A DNA stretch of 64,000 nt from Pseudomonas baetica (GTDB taxonomy: Bacteria > Pseudomonadota > Gammaproteobacteria > Pseudomonadales > Pseudomonadaceae). Shown piece after piece: positions 49,674 through 59,574 of this stretch. The notes under the pieces were generated by a model that saw only the letters and a program-made list of their open reading frames with translations, ran no database searches and was not told the DNA's origin. Location: assembly GCF_002813455.1 (NCBI RefSeq), contig NZ_PHHE01000001.1:5514001-5578000 (forward strand), given 5' to 3'. How positions within the stretch are numbered: position 1 is the stretch's first letter; every line of letters starts with the position of its first letter. A program made the position numbers and the translations under genes.

Positions 49674-51359
49674 ATGAGCGAAAGCTTTGCGGAACTCTTT
49701 GAAGAAAGCCTAAAAACCCTGAACCTTCAGGCAGGCTCCATCATCACCGGTGTTATCGTTGATATCGATTACCAGGCTCGCTGGGTAACCGTTCACGCTG
49801 GCCTGAAGTCTGAAGCACTCATCCCGCTTGAGCAGTTCTACAACGACGCTGGCGATCTGACTATCAATGTCGGTGACGAAGTTCACGTTGCTCTGGACTC
49901 GGTTGAAGACGGTTTCGGTGAAACCAAGCTGTCCCGTGAAAAAGCCAAGCGCGCTGAGTGCTGGATCGTTCTGGAAGCTGCCTTCGCAGCCGAGGAAGTG
50001 GTCAAGGGCGTTATCAACGGTAAGGTTAAAGGCGGCTTCACTGTCGACGTTAACGGCATCCGTGCGTTCCTGCCAGGTTCCCTGGTTGACGTCCGTCCAG
50101 TGCGCGACACCACGCACCTGGAAGGCAAAGAGCTGGAATTCAAGGTCATCAAGCTGGACCAGAAGCGCAACAACGTTGTCGTTTCCCGTCGCAGCGTCCT
50201 GGAAGCCGAGAACTCCGCCGAGCGTGAAGCTCTGCTGGAATCCCTGCAGGAAGGCCAGCAAGTCAAAGGTATCGTCAAAAACCTCACCGATTACGGCGCA
50301 TTCGTCGATCTGGGTGGCGTGGACGGCCTGCTGCACATCACCGACATGGCCTGGAAGCGCATCAAGCATCCTTCCGAGATCGTCAACGTTGGTGACGAAA
50401 TCGACGTTAAGGTTCTGAAATACGATCGCGAACGCAACCGTGTTTCCCTGGGCCTGAAGCAACTGGGCGAAGATCCATGGGTTGCTATCAAAGCCCGTTA
50501 CCCAGAAAGCACTCGCGTTACCGCACGTGTAACCAACCTGACCGACTACGGCTGCTTCGCTGAGCTGGAAGAAGGCGTTGAAGGCCTGGTACACGTTTCG
50601 GAAATGGACTGGACCAACAAAAACATCCACCCTTCGAAAGTCGTACAAGTCGGCGACGAAGTGGAAGTTATGGTTCTGGACATCGACGAAGAGCGTCGTC
50701 GTATCTCCCTGGGCATCAAGCAGTGCAAATCTAACCCATGGGAAGATTTCTCTGGCCAGTTCAACAAGGGCGATAAAATCTCCGGCACCATCAAGTCGAT
50801 CACCGATTTCGGTATCTTCATTGGTCTGGACGGCGGCATCGACGGTCTGGTTCACCTGTCCGACATCTCCTGGAACGAAGTTGGCGAAGAAGCTGTTCGT
50901 CGTTTCAAGAAGGGCGACGAGCTGGACACCGTTATCCTGTCGGTTGACCCAGAGCGCGAGCGTATCTCCCTGGGTATCAAGCAGCTGGAAAGCGACCCGT
51001 TCTCCGAGTACGTCTCGGTTAACGACAAAGGCGCAATCGTTACTGGCACCGTGAAAGAAGTTGACGCCAAAGGCGCCATCATCGTTCTGGCCGACGATAT
51101 CGAAGCGACTCTGAAAGCCTCCGAAATCAGCCGTGACCGCGTTGAAGACGCGCGCAACGTTCTGAAAGAAGGCCAGGAAGTAGAAGCCAAGATCATCAGC
51201 GTTGATCGCAAGAGCCGCGTGATCCAGCTCTCCATCAAGTCGAAAGACGATGCTGAAGAGAAAGAAGCTATCCAGAGCCTGAAAGAGACTCCGGAAGCTG
51301 CTACCGGCGACACCACCATGGCGGCACTGCTGCGCCAGGCAATGGCCAAACAGAACTAA
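49674..51359 (+). CDS. rpsA: 30S ribosomal protein S1
   Basis: A 561-residue protein with six S1 RNA-binding repeats (recurrent phrases such as [27 protein letters not shown] and VSEMDW). It binds mRNA on the small subunit and unwinds leaders. Codon use is strongly biased (many GTT, GAA, CTG), as expected for a highly expressed gene. A strong terminator follows. Confidence 0.97.
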   Translation: MSESFAELFEESLKTLNLQAGSIITGVIVDIDYQARWVTVHAGLKSEALIPLEQFYNDAGDLTINVGDEVHVALDSVEDGFGETKLSREKAKRAECWIVLEAAFAAEEVVKGVINGKVKGGFTVDVNGIRAFLPGSLVDVRPVRDTTHLEGKELEFKVIKLDQKRNNVVVSRRSVLEAENSAEREALLESLQEGQQVKGIVKNLTDYGAFVDLGGVDGLLHITDMAWKRIKHPSEIVNVGDEIDVKVLKYDRERNRVSLGLKQLGEDPWVAIKARYPESTRVTARVTNLTDYGCFAELEEGVEGLVHVSEMDWTNKNIHPSKVVQVGDEVEVMVLDIDEERRRISLGIKQCKSNPWEDFSGQFNKGDKISGTIKSITDFGIFIGLDGGIDGLVHLSDISWNEVGEEAVRRFKKGDELDTVILSVDPERERISLGIKQLESDPFSEYVSVNDKGAIVTGTVKEVDAKGAIIVLADDIEATLKASEISRDRVEDARNVLKEGQEVEAKIISVDRKSRVIQLSIKSKDDAEEKEAIQSLKETPEAATGDTTMAALLRQAMAKQN

Positions 51360-51375
51360 GTTCTGCTTGATCATG

Positions 51376-51404
51376 AAAAAGGGCGACTTCGGTCGCCCTT
51401 TTTT
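51376..51404 (+). terminator. Intrinsic terminator of rpsA
   Basis: AAAAAGGGCGAC and GTCGCCCTTTTTT pair around a TTCG tetraloop. With A-run and T-run it can end transcription in both directions. Confidence 0.95.
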
Positions 51405-51570
51405 GTGCCTGCGATTTGATGGGTTTTGCCTTTTGTGCGAACCGGTGCTGCTTTTGAAACCATTCCGTAAGCCTGATTGTCTGTTTCTCTAATCGGATCA
51501 ATCGCCTATTCGCGACTAAGCTTGGTCTTAAGCGTGTAGTGGTCGGGCGTAGCCTGGCATAAGGAAGTGG

Positions 51571-51849
51571 ATGAACAAGTTTATTGTCTTCATAGCGGTA
51601 TTGGTTTTGGCGGGCTGTACTACGAGTGCCAAGACGCATGCGGTCCGTGGTGTCAGCGGTATAGAGGTTGACTGCTCTGGGCTGGGGTCTGGCTGGGAAA
51701 AATGTCAAAAGCGTGCGGCGAAGGAGTGCAAGGGGGCGGGCTATAAGGTGATTACTCGATCTGACGATGCCAAGGATGACGACGATTATCCTTTTGGCTT
51801 TAATCCCGCGGGGTTCGTGACTCGCACCATGCTGGTGATGTGCCGCTAG
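51571..51849 (+). CDS. Small putative lipoprotein
   Basis: A 92-residue protein with a lipoprotein signal: FIVFIAVLVLAGC, with Cys16 as lipidation site. The mature part has three further Cys (DCSGLGSGWEKCQ, KECKG, and the C-terminal MCR), a possible pair of disulfides in the periplasm. No family recognised; similar small lipoproteins occur before ihfB in pseudomonads. AAGGAAG precedes the ATG. Confidence 0.8.
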   Translation: MNKFIVFIAVLVLAGCTTSAKTHAVRGVSGIEVDCSGLGSGWEKCQKRAAKECKGAGYKVITRSDDAKDDDDYPFGFNPAGFVTRTMLVMCR

Positions 51850-51999
51850 ATCTGCGGTCTCCCGGCTTGGCGGGATGCCCTGAAAATGGGCGTAGCGATC
51901 CCGTGGAAGATATGTCAATCCCTGGGCTGTTCAAAATCTTCCGGGCGTGCTAAAACCTTTCAAGCGCTGATCTAGCTGCTTGAAAAAGAAGGGAAAAAT

Positions 52000-52296
52000 A
52001 TGACGAAGTCGGAGTTGATCGAACGAATTGTCACCCATCAAGGGCTGCTCTCATCCAAAGATGTGGAGCTGGCCATCAAGACCATGCTTGAACAAATGTC
52101 CCAGTGTCTGGCTACGGGTGATCGCATTGAGATCCGTGGCTTTGGCAGTTTTTCTTTGCACTATCGTGCGCCGCGCGTCGGGCGTAATCCGAAGACCGGG
52201 CAATCGGTTAGCCTTGACGGCAAGTTTGTTCCGCATTTCAAGCCGGGAAAGGAATTGCGTGATCGCGTGAACGAGGAAGAGGAGGAGGGGGTTTGA
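52000..52296 (+). CDS. ihfB: Integration host factor subunit beta
   Basis: A 98-residue DNA-bending protein of the HU/IHF family. [15 protein letters not shown] and the DNA-intercalating arm [10 protein letters not shown] are present, and the tail is acidic (EEEEEG). With IhfA it bends DNA at specific sites in promoters and recombination. In pseudomonads this gene marks one border of the O-antigen locus, as here. Confidence 0.97.
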   Translation: MTKSELIERIVTHQGLLSSKDVELAIKTMLEQMSQCLATGDRIEIRGFGSFSLHYRAPRVGRNPKTGQSVSLDGKFVPHFKPGKELRDRVNEEEEEGV

Positions 52297-52326
52297 CAGT
52301 CGTTATCTTTACACAGGGAGTAACCC

Positions 52327-52566
52327 ATGCGTAACCTCAAGCGCATACTTCTTGGTGTTTTTATTCTTTTGCTGGTGTTGGTGATTCTGGCGTTTGTTCT
52401 CGAGAATCAGCAGTCGGTATCTTTATTGTTTCTCGGTTTGTCCGGGCCTCAATTGCCGGTCTCGCTGTTAGTGGTTTTGGCATTGCTCATCGGCATGTTG
52501 ATTGGGCCGATACTTGGCTGGTTTCTGGGGCGCTCGTCCAGAGCAGGGCGCAAACGTCTTGTCTGA
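52327..52566 (+). CDS. lapA: LapA domain inner membrane protein (DUF1049)
   Basis: A 79-residue protein with two membrane helices (residues 8-25 and about 40-65) and a basic C-terminal tail. NQQSVSLLFLGLSGPQLPVS is typical of LapA, which with LapB controls LPS amount through LpxC turnover in E. coli. Here no lapB follows, so it may be a LapA-domain paralogue. It starts 30 bases after ihfB and is probably cotranscribed with it. Confidence 0.85.
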   Translation: MRNLKRILLGVFILLLVLVILAFVLENQQSVSLLFLGLSGPQLPVSLLVVLALLIGMLIGPILGWFLGRSSRAGRKRLV

Positions 52567-52792
52567 AAACGACAGGTGTAGGGCATCTGTCGAAATTGCG
52601 TCTTTGCCTGTCTTTATCCATTAGTAAAACGTTCGTTAAGCTGTAAAATGTAGCCCTTGTTCGACAGTGCCTTGATTGCGCGTTCGATTCAGACTGACTC
52701 TGACGGAAGCCTCGGATTTGATGGCTTCTGCATTCATGGATTAGACGGTGCTCGTTGATCGCGCCGTCCGCAGCTCAAGGGTATGGTTTCGC
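52567..52792 (+). promoter_or_regulatory. Upstream region of the rfbBDA cluster
   Basis: An imperfect hairpin (CGACAGGTG and CATCTGTCG, 52570-52592) follows the LapA gene. The section 52615-52660 is AT-rich with TGTAAAATG as a possible -10 area. No JUMPStart sequence is visible. Confidence 0.4.
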
Positions 52793-53869
52793 GTGAAAAT
52801 CCTAGTTACCGGCGGCGCCGGGTTTATCGGCTCGGCAGTCATCCGTCACATCATCTCCAATACCAGCGATTCTGTCGTCAACGTCGATAAGCTGACTTAT
52901 GCCGGTAATCTGGAATCGTTGGCGCAAGTCAGTCAGGACTCGCGTTATGTGTTTGAGCGCGTTGACATTTGCGATCGTGATCAGATCGATCGTGTTCTGC
53001 GTGAACACCAACCGGATGCGATCATGCATCTGGCCGCAGAGTCCCACGTTGATCGATCGATCTCGGGTCCGTCCGAGTTCATCCAGACCAATATCATAGG
53101 GACGTACACATTGTTGGAAGCCGCGCGCCATTATTGGGCGGCGCTGGATGATGCGCGTAAAGCAAACTTCCGTTTCCATCATATTTCGACCGACGAAGTT
53201 TATGGGGATCTGGAAGGTCCTGAAGATCTGTTCACCGAAACCACGCCTTACCAGCCAAGCTCGCCATACTCGGCTAGCAAGGCCAGCTCCGATCACCTGG
53301 TTCGTGCCTGGGCCCGCACTTATGGCCTCCCGACACTGGTTACTAACTGCTCGAATAACTACGGACCTTGCCATTTTCCTGAGAAATTGATCCCGCTGAT
53401 CATTCTCAATGCGCTGGAAGGCAAGGCATTGCCGGTCTACGGCAAGGGCAATCAGGTTCGCGATTGGCTCTATGTCGAAGATCATGCCCGTGCATTGTAC
53501 AAAGTCGTGACCGAAGGCGTGATCGGCGAGACTTACAACATCGGTGGTCATAACGAAAAACAAAACATCGAAGTCATCCACACCCTGTGTGCACTGCTTG
53601 ATGAATTGCGACCGGATTCCGGTCACTGCCCTCACGCAAGTTTGATCACCCATGTGCAGGATCGCCCGGGGCACGATCAGCGCTACGCCATTGATGCGGG
53701 CAAGATTCAACGTGAATTGGGCTGGACACCGAAAGAGACATTTGAAACCGGCATCCGCAAGACGGTCGAATGGTATCTCACCAATACTGAATGGGTTGCT
53801 CATGTGAAGAGCGGCAGCTATCAGCAGTGGATTGATCAGAATTACAGCGCTCGTTCGGACAAGGCATGA
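52793..53869 (+). CDS. rfbB: dTDP-glucose 4,6-dehydratase
   Basis: A 358-residue extended SDR with [10 protein letters not shown] at the start, STDEVYGD and the catalytic Tyr and Lys in YSASKASSD. It converts dTDP-glucose to the 4-keto-6-deoxy intermediate, step two of dTDP-rhamnose synthesis. GTG 52793 is the first start directly before the Rossmann strand; AAGGG lies somewhat far upstream. The stop overlaps the rfbD start by ATGA. Confidence 0.95.
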   Translation: MKILVTGGAGFIGSAVIRHIISNTSDSVVNVDKLTYAGNLESLAQVSQDSRYVFERVDICDRDQIDRVLREHQPDAIMHLAAESHVDRSISGPSEFIQTNIIGTYTLLEAARHYWAALDDARKANFRFHHISTDEVYGDLEGPEDLFTETTPYQPSSPYSASKASSDHLVRAWARTYGLPTLVTNCSNNYGPCHFPEKLIPLIILNALEGKALPVYGKGNQVRDWLYVEDHARALYKVVTEGVIGETYNIGGHNEKQNIEVIHTLCALLDELRPDSGHCPHASLITHVQDRPGHDQRYAIDAGKIQRELGWTPKETFETGIRKTVEWYLTNTEWVAHVKSGSYQQWIDQNYSARSDKA

Positions 53870-54762
53870 AGATTCTCCTGCTGGGAAAAAATGGCCAGGT
53901 CGGCTGGGAGCTGCAGCGCTCCCTCGCACCGCTTGGAGAGTTGGTCGCGCTTGACCGGCATTCGGTCGATGGTTTGAGTGGTGATCTATCCGACCTTGAT
54001 GCATTGCGCGCGACGATCCGGCGGGTATCTCCCGACGTCATCGTCAACGCCGCCGCCTATACTGCTGTCGATAAAGCGGAGTCAGATAAAGAACTGGCCG
54101 ATCGTGTGAACGGTGAGGCCAGTCGGGTCATGGCGGAGGAAGCGGCATCCCTGGATGCCTGGCTGATCCACTATTCGACCGACTACGTGTTCAGCGGCGA
54201 AGGCTCGACGCCTTGGATAGAAACCGACGCAGTTGCTCCCGTGAACCACTACGGCGCCAGCAAGCTGGCTGGAGAGCAGGCAATTGCCGCCTCGGGTTGC
54301 AAGCATCTGATCTTCCGAACCAGCTGGGTCTACGGTGCTCGCGGCAACAACTTTGCCAAGACCATGTTGCGGCTGGCGAAGGAGCGCGAATCGCTAGGGG
54401 TGATAGCCGACCAGATCGGCGTCCCGACCGGTGCGGACCTGATTGCGGACGTGACCGCTCTGGCGATCCAGCAGGCAATGCATCGCCCCTCCACGCTGTC
54501 GGGGCTCTATCATCTGGCGGCTGCCGGTGAAGTGTCCTGGTATGGCTACGCCAGTTTGGTGATCGGTTTTGCCAAGGCCCACGGTGAAGAGCTCGCTGTC
54601 ACCGCCATCAATCCGATTGATACCAAAGCTTATCCAACACCAGCGCGCCGCCCGTTGAACTCACGTTTGAATACGCAGAAGCTGCGCGATAATTTTTCTC
54701 TACACTTGCCGGATTGGCAAAGTGGTGTAACTCGAATGCTTATGGAAGTTCTCAATAAATGA
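53866..54762 (+). CDS. rfbD: dTDP-4-dehydrorhamnose reductase
   Basis: A 298-residue reductase with [13 protein letters not shown] at the NAD(P) site, [14 protein letters not shown], and YGASKLAGE with catalytic Tyr and Lys. It does the last step to dTDP-L-rhamnose. ATGA overlaps on both sides place it in a tight operon with rfbB and rfbA. Confidence 0.95.
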   Translation: MKILLLGKNGQVGWELQRSLAPLGELVALDRHSVDGLSGDLSDLDALRATIRRVSPDVIVNAAAYTAVDKAESDKELADRVNGEASRVMAEEAASLDAWLIHYSTDYVFSGEGSTPWIETDAVAPVNHYGASKLAGEQAIAASGCKHLIFRTSWVYGARGNNFAKTMLRLAKERESLGVIADQIGVPTGADLIADVTALAIQQAMHRPSTLSGLYHLAAAGEVSWYGYASLVIGFAKAHGEELAVTAINPIDTKAYPTPARRPLNSRLNTQKLRDNFSLHLPDWQSGVTRMLMEVLNK

Positions 54763-55655
54763 CCACTACAAACCGTAAAGGCATCATCCTCGCTGGTGGT
54801 TCGGGCACTCGGTTACATCCTTTGACGCTTGGTGTTTCCAAGCAGATGCTGCCGATCTATGATAAACCTATGATCTTTTATCCTCTGTCAGTGCTGATGC
54901 TTGCGGGAATGCGAGAAATCCTGATCATCTCCACTCCGGAGGATTTGCCTTGTTTTCGGAAACTTCTGGGTGATGGAGGCCTGTATGGCATCAAGCTTAC
55001 CTACGCCGAACAGCCTAGTCCGGATGGTTTGGCGCAAGCCTTCATAATCGGTGAAGAATTCATCGGCAATGATCCTTGCTGTCTGATCCTTGGTGACAAT
55101 ATTTTCTATGGTCAGCACTTCTCGGACAACCTGCGTTCTGCCAACGATCAAGAGCAAGGTGCAACCGTATTCGGCTACCACGTCTCCGATCCGGAGCGCT
55201 TCGGTGTTGTTGAGTTCGACAAAGCCGGTCGTGCACTGAGCATTGAAGAGAAACCGCTGAAGCCAAAATCTAACTACGTGGTAACGGGCCTTTACTTCTA
55301 CGACAACAAGGTCGTTGAGATTGCCAAGAGCATCAAGCCGTCCTCGCGCGGCGAGTTGGAAATTACTGATGTCAACCGCGCCTATCTTGAGAAGAATGCT
55401 CTGAGCGTCGAAATTCTTGGTCGCGGTTTCGCCTGGCTCGACACCGGTACTCATGAGTCTTTACTTGAAGCCAGTCACTTCGTGCGCACTATCGAGCAGC
55501 GTCAGGGCCTGAAAGTTGCTTGCCTGGAAGAGATCGCTTACAACAATGGCTGGATCACCCCGGAGCAATTGGGTGCACAGGCAGAGCGTCTCAAGAAGAC
55601 TGGCTATGGTCAGTACCTGCAGAGGTTGTTGGTTAGTGTTTCCACTGACCTGTGA
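54759..55655 (+). CDS. rfbA: Glucose-1-phosphate thymidylyltransferase
   Basis: A 298-residue nucleotidyltransferase making dTDP-glucose, the first and feedback-controlled step. The motif [16 protein letters not shown] is intact, with [19 protein letters not shown] further on. It is the third gene of the rhamnose set; the expected rfbC (epimerase) does not follow, the next gene being a glycosyltransferase. Confidence 0.96.
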   Translation: MTTTNRKGIILAGGSGTRLHPLTLGVSKQMLPIYDKPMIFYPLSVLMLAGMREILIISTPEDLPCFRKLLGDGGLYGIKLTYAEQPSPDGLAQAFIIGEEFIGNDPCCLILGDNIFYGQHFSDNLRSANDQEQGATVFGYHVSDPERFGVVEFDKAGRALSIEEKPLKPKSNYVVTGLYFYDNKVVEIAKSIKPSSRGELEITDVNRAYLEKNALSVEILGRGFAWLDTGTHESLLEASHFVRTIEQRQGLKVACLEEIAYNNGWITPEQLGAQAERLKKTGYGQYLQRLLVSVSTDL

Positions 55656-55704
55656 GCGTCCTCCTTTCGATTTAAAGTGTTAAACCAATGCAAGCAGGAT
55701 TGGC

Positions 55705-56628
55705 ATGCCAGTAAAATACCCACAGGTAGCAGTTCTGCTGGCTGCGTACAACGGGATGCGGTGGATCGAAGAGCAGATTGCCTCGATCCTGAGTCAGTCA
55801 GCGGTAGATGTTACCGTCTATATAAGTGTTGACCCTTCGACAGACGGCACCGAAGCCTGGTGCGCTAGCTTCTTTGCTGAACGCAGCGATGTGGTTTTGC
55901 TTCCGGCTGTCGGCAATTTCGGTGGTGCAGCACGCAATTTCTTCCGTCTCATCCGTGATGTAGATTTCGAGGGTTATGACTTCATCGCGTTCTCGGATCA
56001 GGATGACATTTGGCACTCAGACAAACTCGAGCGGGCTACCCAGACTTTGCTGACGCGTGAATTTGATGCGTATTCAAGTAATGTAACGGCTTTCTGGCCG
56101 GACGGTAAAACACATTTGTTGGACAAGGCGCAACCGCAAGTTGCCTGGGATTTTTTGTTTGAGGCTGCTGGGCCGGGTTGTACTTACGTGCTTAGCAAGA
56201 AATTGGCGGATTCGCTGAAGGACTCCGTGCTTGCCAATTGGCAGCGATTACAGGAAGTCAGTTTGCACGACTGGTACTGTTACGCCTTCGCCCGAAGTCA
56301 ACAATTCAAATGGTTCATCGACCCGGTGCCATCCATGCTGTATCGCCAACATGATAGTAATCAAGTAGGGGCTAATACTGGATTGGCTCCTTTGATTTCC
56401 CGATATAAAACGATTCATGATGGTAGGTGGTTTACTCAGGTTCGATTGATTGCTTCATTGGTGGGCCAGAGCAGAGAACCTTTTGTTGATGCCTGGCTGG
56501 AATTAGGGCGCAGGCAGCTATTGACGCTTTCCTTTAACGCTTGGATATGTCGGCGACGGTTTCGCGATAAGGTGTTCTTCTTTTTTATCTGTTGTACCAC
56601 TGCAGTTGTTGGAAAGAGGACTAAATGA
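55705..56628 (+). CDS. Family 2 glycosyltransferase
   Basis: A 307-residue GT-A enzyme with VAVLLAAYNGMRWIEEQI at the start, the nucleotide-binding DPSTDGTEAW, and FSDQDDIWHSDKLERA, which holds the metal-binding Asp pair. Rhamnosyltransferase-like enzymes of O-antigen clusters look like this, which fits the rhamnose genes upstream, but donor and acceptor are not known. AGGA precedes ATG 55705. Composition is more AT-rich than the rfb genes, a sign of separate origin. It ends in an ATGA overlap with the next gene. Confidence 0.85.
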   Translation: MPVKYPQVAVLLAAYNGMRWIEEQIASILSQSAVDVTVYISVDPSTDGTEAWCASFFAERSDVVLLPAVGNFGGAARNFFRLIRDVDFEGYDFIAFSDQDDIWHSDKLERATQTLLTREFDAYSSNVTAFWPDGKTHLLDKAQPQVAWDFLFEAAGPGCTYVLSKKLADSLKDSVLANWQRLQEVSLHDWYCYAFARSQQFKWFIDPVPSMLYRQHDSNQVGANTGLAPLISRYKTIHDGRWFTQVRLIASLVGQSREPFVDAWLELGRRQLLTLSFNAWICRRRFRDKVFFFFICCTTAVVGKRTK

Positions 56629-57587
56629 AAGGCCCACAAGTTTTGGTGACGGGGGCGAGCGGATTCGTTGGTGAGGCTTTGGTCTTCAGGCTTTTACTCG
56701 ATAAAAAATTCACCCCGGTTGCCGCCGTGCGCGGTGTTACACGATTGCTTGGTTTGTGTCGGGTAGTCCCATTCGATCTTACGGACACAACTGCATCGCC
56801 GGCCTTGAATGACGTTCAGGTAGTGATCCATGCTGCGGCTCGAGTGCATGTGATGAACGAAACCTCAATGGACTCTCTTTCGGATTTTCGCAAAATCAAT
56901 GTGGACGGAACCGTTAGGCTCGCCCGAAAGGCTGCCGAGTCAGGGGTAAAACGATTTATTTTTATCAGTTCAATCAAGGTTAATGGCGAAAGCACCGCAC
57001 CATGGAGTTCTTTTAAGGCTGACGATCCTCCAGCACCAGTAGATCCGTACGGAGTCTCGAAACAAGAAGCTGAAGATGCTTTGAAGCAGATTGGCCTGAG
57101 CACGGGAATGGAAGTTGTTATTATCAGACCACCACTTGTGTATGGCCCGGGGGTGAAGGCCAATTTTTTAAGCATGATGAGTTGGCTTCATAGAAACATA
57201 CCTTTGCCGTTGGGGACTATTAATAATCAACGCAGTCTGGTGGCGCTTGATAATCTTGTTGATCTAATCGTGACCTGTATCGATCATCCTGCGGCAGCAA
57301 ATAATATATTTCTGGTTAGTGATGGTGAGGATCTATCTACAACTTTGTTGCTTCGGCGTATGGCGCGAGCCTTAGGCACGAAAGCATGGTTGCTGCCGAT
57401 ACCTGATTTTGTGTTGAGTTTAAGTGCTTCACTCCTGGGTAAAAAAGCAGTTGTTCAACGTTTGTGTAGTTCGTTGCAGGTTGATATTAGCAAAACATGT
57501 GATGTTTTAAATTGGCGTCCCTCGGTAAGTGTGGATAAAGCTTTACGCAAAACCGCCGACTATTATCTGGATAAGTTAACGAAATGA
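56625..57587 (+). CDS. NAD-dependent sugar epimerase/dehydratase (WbpV/WbpK-like)
   Basis: A 320-residue extended SDR with VTGASGFVGEALVFRLL at the start, the Ser and Tyr-Lys of the active site in FISSIKVNG and DPYGVSKQEAE, and IIRPPLVYGPGVKAN. Such enzymes in front of a WbpL-type transferase act on UDP-HexNAc (4-epimerase or 4-ketoreductase), supplying UDP-FucNAc or UDP-QuiNAc to it. Which of these applies here cannot be told. Composition is AT-rich. Confidence 0.85.
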   Translation: MKGPQVLVTGASGFVGEALVFRLLLDKKFTPVAAVRGVTRLLGLCRVVPFDLTDTTASPALNDVQVVIHAAARVHVMNETSMDSLSDFRKINVDGTVRLARKAAESGVKRFIFISSIKVNGESTAPWSSFKADDPPAPVDPYGVSKQEAEDALKQIGLSTGMEVVIIRPPLVYGPGVKANFLSMMSWLHRNIPLPLGTINNQRSLVALDNLVDLIVTCIDHPAAANNIFLVSDGEDLSTTLLLRRMARALGTKAWLLPIPDFVLSLSASLLGKKAVVQRLCSSLQVDISKTCDVLNWRPSVSVDKALRKTADYYLDKLTK

Positions 57588-58609
57588 CTTTTTGGCTGTT
57601 ACTATCTGCTGTGCTCGCAAGTTCGTGGTTGCTGACCTATGTCTTGCGTCGTTATGCCTTGGCCAAGAGTTTAATGGACATACCAAACGAGCGTAGTTCC
57701 CATACTGTGCCTACGCCTCGCGGAGGCGGGGTGGCTATTGTGGTGGCATTTGCAGGGGCGCTGCCAATGTTGGCTGCTTTGGGGTTGCTTGGTATGCCTT
57801 TGCTTACAGGATTACTGGGCTCGGGAATTTTGGTGGCGCTTATAGGCTTCGCCGATGATCATGGTCATATTGCTGCTAGATGGCGGCTGCTGGGGCATTT
57901 CATTGCAGCTGGCTGGGCGCTGTACTGGCTTAATGGTCTCGCATCCATTTCATTTTTTGGTACGGCGATTGACTTGGGTTGGTTCGGCAATGTGCTCGCG
58001 CTGATTTACCTTGTCTGGATGCTGAACCTCTACAATTTCATGGACGGGATTGATGGCTTGGCCAGCGCTGAGGCCATATGCGTATGTCTGGGGGCATGTG
58101 CGTTGTATTGGCTGGGTGGTTACGCCAACCTGATATGGGTTCCGTTCGTTTTAGCTGGAGCGGTGGCTGGGTTTCTATGCTGGAATTTTCCTCCCGCGCG
58201 CATCTTTATGGGAGATGCGGGCAGTGGATTTCTAGGCTTCATCCTCGGTGGTTTAGCGCTCCATGCGGCTTGGACAGCGCCGGAATTGCTTTGGAGTTGG
58301 TTGATTTTGCTCGGGGTTTTCATTGTTGATGCTACCTGGACGTTGCTGCGACGTTTGATGCGTGGCGACAAAGTTTCTCAGGCGCATCGCAGTCACGCTT
58401 ATCAGTACGCATCCCGTCGTTTCAAGAGTCATCGAGTCGTGACGCTTGGGGTTGTCGCCATTAATGTTGTCTGGCTGGTGCCAATTTCGATGTTTGTTGG
58501 GCTGGGATTGCTGAGTGGAATGCTCGGAGTGTTAATTGCGTATACTCCGCTTGTCTTTATAGCCTGTTTGTTTAATGCGGGAGCGTTGGAGGAAAAGGCT
58601 GATTCTTGA
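57584..58609 (+). CDS. wbpL: WbpL-like undecaprenyl-phosphate glycosyltransferase (MraY/WecA family)
   Basis: A 341-residue membrane protein with about ten helices. The active-site phrases are LIGFADD, LNLYNFMDGIDG, FMGDAGSGFLGF and HRSHAYQYA. It moves a HexNAc-1-phosphate to undecaprenyl phosphate, starting O-antigen units. It overlaps the epimerase by ATGA. The stop at 58607 lies five bases before a small broken gene. Confidence 0.92.
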   Translation: MTFWLLLSAVLASSWLLTYVLRRYALAKSLMDIPNERSSHTVPTPRGGGVAIVVAFAGALPMLAALGLLGMPLLTGLLGSGILVALIGFADDHGHIAARWRLLGHFIAAGWALYWLNGLASISFFGTAIDLGWFGNVLALIYLVWMLNLYNFMDGIDGLASAEAICVCLGACALYWLGGYANLIWVPFVLAGAVAGFLCWNFPPARIFMGDAGSGFLGFILGGLALHAAWTAPELLWSWLILLGVFIVDATWTLLRRLMRGDKVSQAHRSHAYQYASRRFKSHRVVTLGVVAINVVWLVPISMFVGLGLLSGMLGVLIAYTPLVFIACLFNAGALEEKADS

Positions 58610-58613
58610 GCAA

Positions 58614-58918
58614 ATGCTCTGGTTGTATTACCTTTCCTGTTTGGGTTTTGGCGTGTTGGTGATACGCAGGGTAAGTTAAAGCTTTTCTACTGGTCTCGCG
58701 GAAACAATGCACTATTTTATGGCGCATCGGGAAGCCTGCTTACTACTGATGCGGATAAGTTGTCTGAGTTGAATCAGCGTTGGATTGACGCTGTCTCTGA
58801 ATATCCAGGCGCTTATTTGGTTCATCGGCTGGAAAATTTTTCGGTGCTGCTCCGTTGGGGAGAAACGACTACGGCAGTTGTTGCGACCCCACAACAGTCG
58901 ATAACCCTTATGGCTTGA
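58614..58918 (+). pseudogene. Small membrane protein gene broken by a single-base shift
   Basis: ATG 58614, five bases after the wbpL stop, opens MLWLYYLSCLGFGVLVIRR, a typical membrane anchor, and stops at 58677. One frame away the reading continues without a stop as GKLKLFYWSRGNNALFYGAS to the TGA at 58916 (tail VVATPQQSITLMA). Joined at about 58665-58672 they would give a protein of about 100 residues with one helix and a small soluble domain. A one-base deletion, or a sequencing error, explains this. The family is not recognised. Confidence 0.6.
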
Positions 58919-59574
58919 GTTCACGGTAACAAATTCTCAGCGTGGCTTGCGTCTCAAACAGGTGTTATTTTTTTCCATGGATTTATCTGGTCGTTCTGAT
59001 TGCAGCTACGGGGATCCTGGTTTGTCTCAAGTGGAACAGAGTGCTGGGTCCAGCCTGGGAGGGGCCGCGATAGCCTTTGTATTACCTCACGTACTCATTG
59101 CTCCTTCTGCTGGTTTACACCTAATTCTGTGCGTTGATATTGGCGTTCTTTGCAATTGCCGAGATGTTACGACGGGTTGCTGCCAAGGCGATGAGGGCGG
59201 GTTGATACGGCTCGGCTGGGTCCCCTCTGACTCGTTAAGGTAAAAGCCCCGTTATGGGATAAGGATGCATAGGTCACTTGCGCGGATAGAAAATGAGCGA
59301 CATGGCTAGTGCAGTCAGGCGCTCCCAATTCAATCGGTGTCGCTGATTCTGGAGTTTAGGGGTATTGAGCTCGGCGATTTACAGTGAACCGATGATTTGG
59401 TAGGAACCCTACCGCACAGGTACAAAAAGGCCGGCAACTGGGCGGGCGCTCGCTCGGGAGGATCTGGAGCAGTTGCTGCGATGTGGTGGGCATTGGTTTT
59501 CTCCAGCGAAAAAACTAGTGGTCCAGTGCTATCATGTGCGCTGACGAAAAAACATAACGGACTGGTCACCTATC
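58919..59574. other. Decayed region, possible remnants of membrane-protein coding sequence
   Basis: No intact gene is supported over about 650 bases. One plus frame (58930-59205) reads hydrophobic segments (WIYLVVLIAATGILVCLKW and LYYLTYSLLLLLVYT, then FCALILAFFAIAEMLRRV) broken by stops at 59071 and 59125. This pattern suggests a dead or heavily scrambled gene. The stretch 59250-59574 shows nothing I recognise. Confidence 0.35.

Noticed and set aside
49710..51374. Minus-strand frame of about 550 codons opposite rpsA
   Set aside because: It mirrors the repetitive S1 domains and their codon bias; the plus-strand gene is certain.
58947..59243. Possible 98-codon plus-strand gene after wbpL
   Set aside because: It has no ribosome binding site and low-complexity, atypical composition; another frame of the same DNA reads hydrophobic segments with stops, so the region is better explained as decayed.
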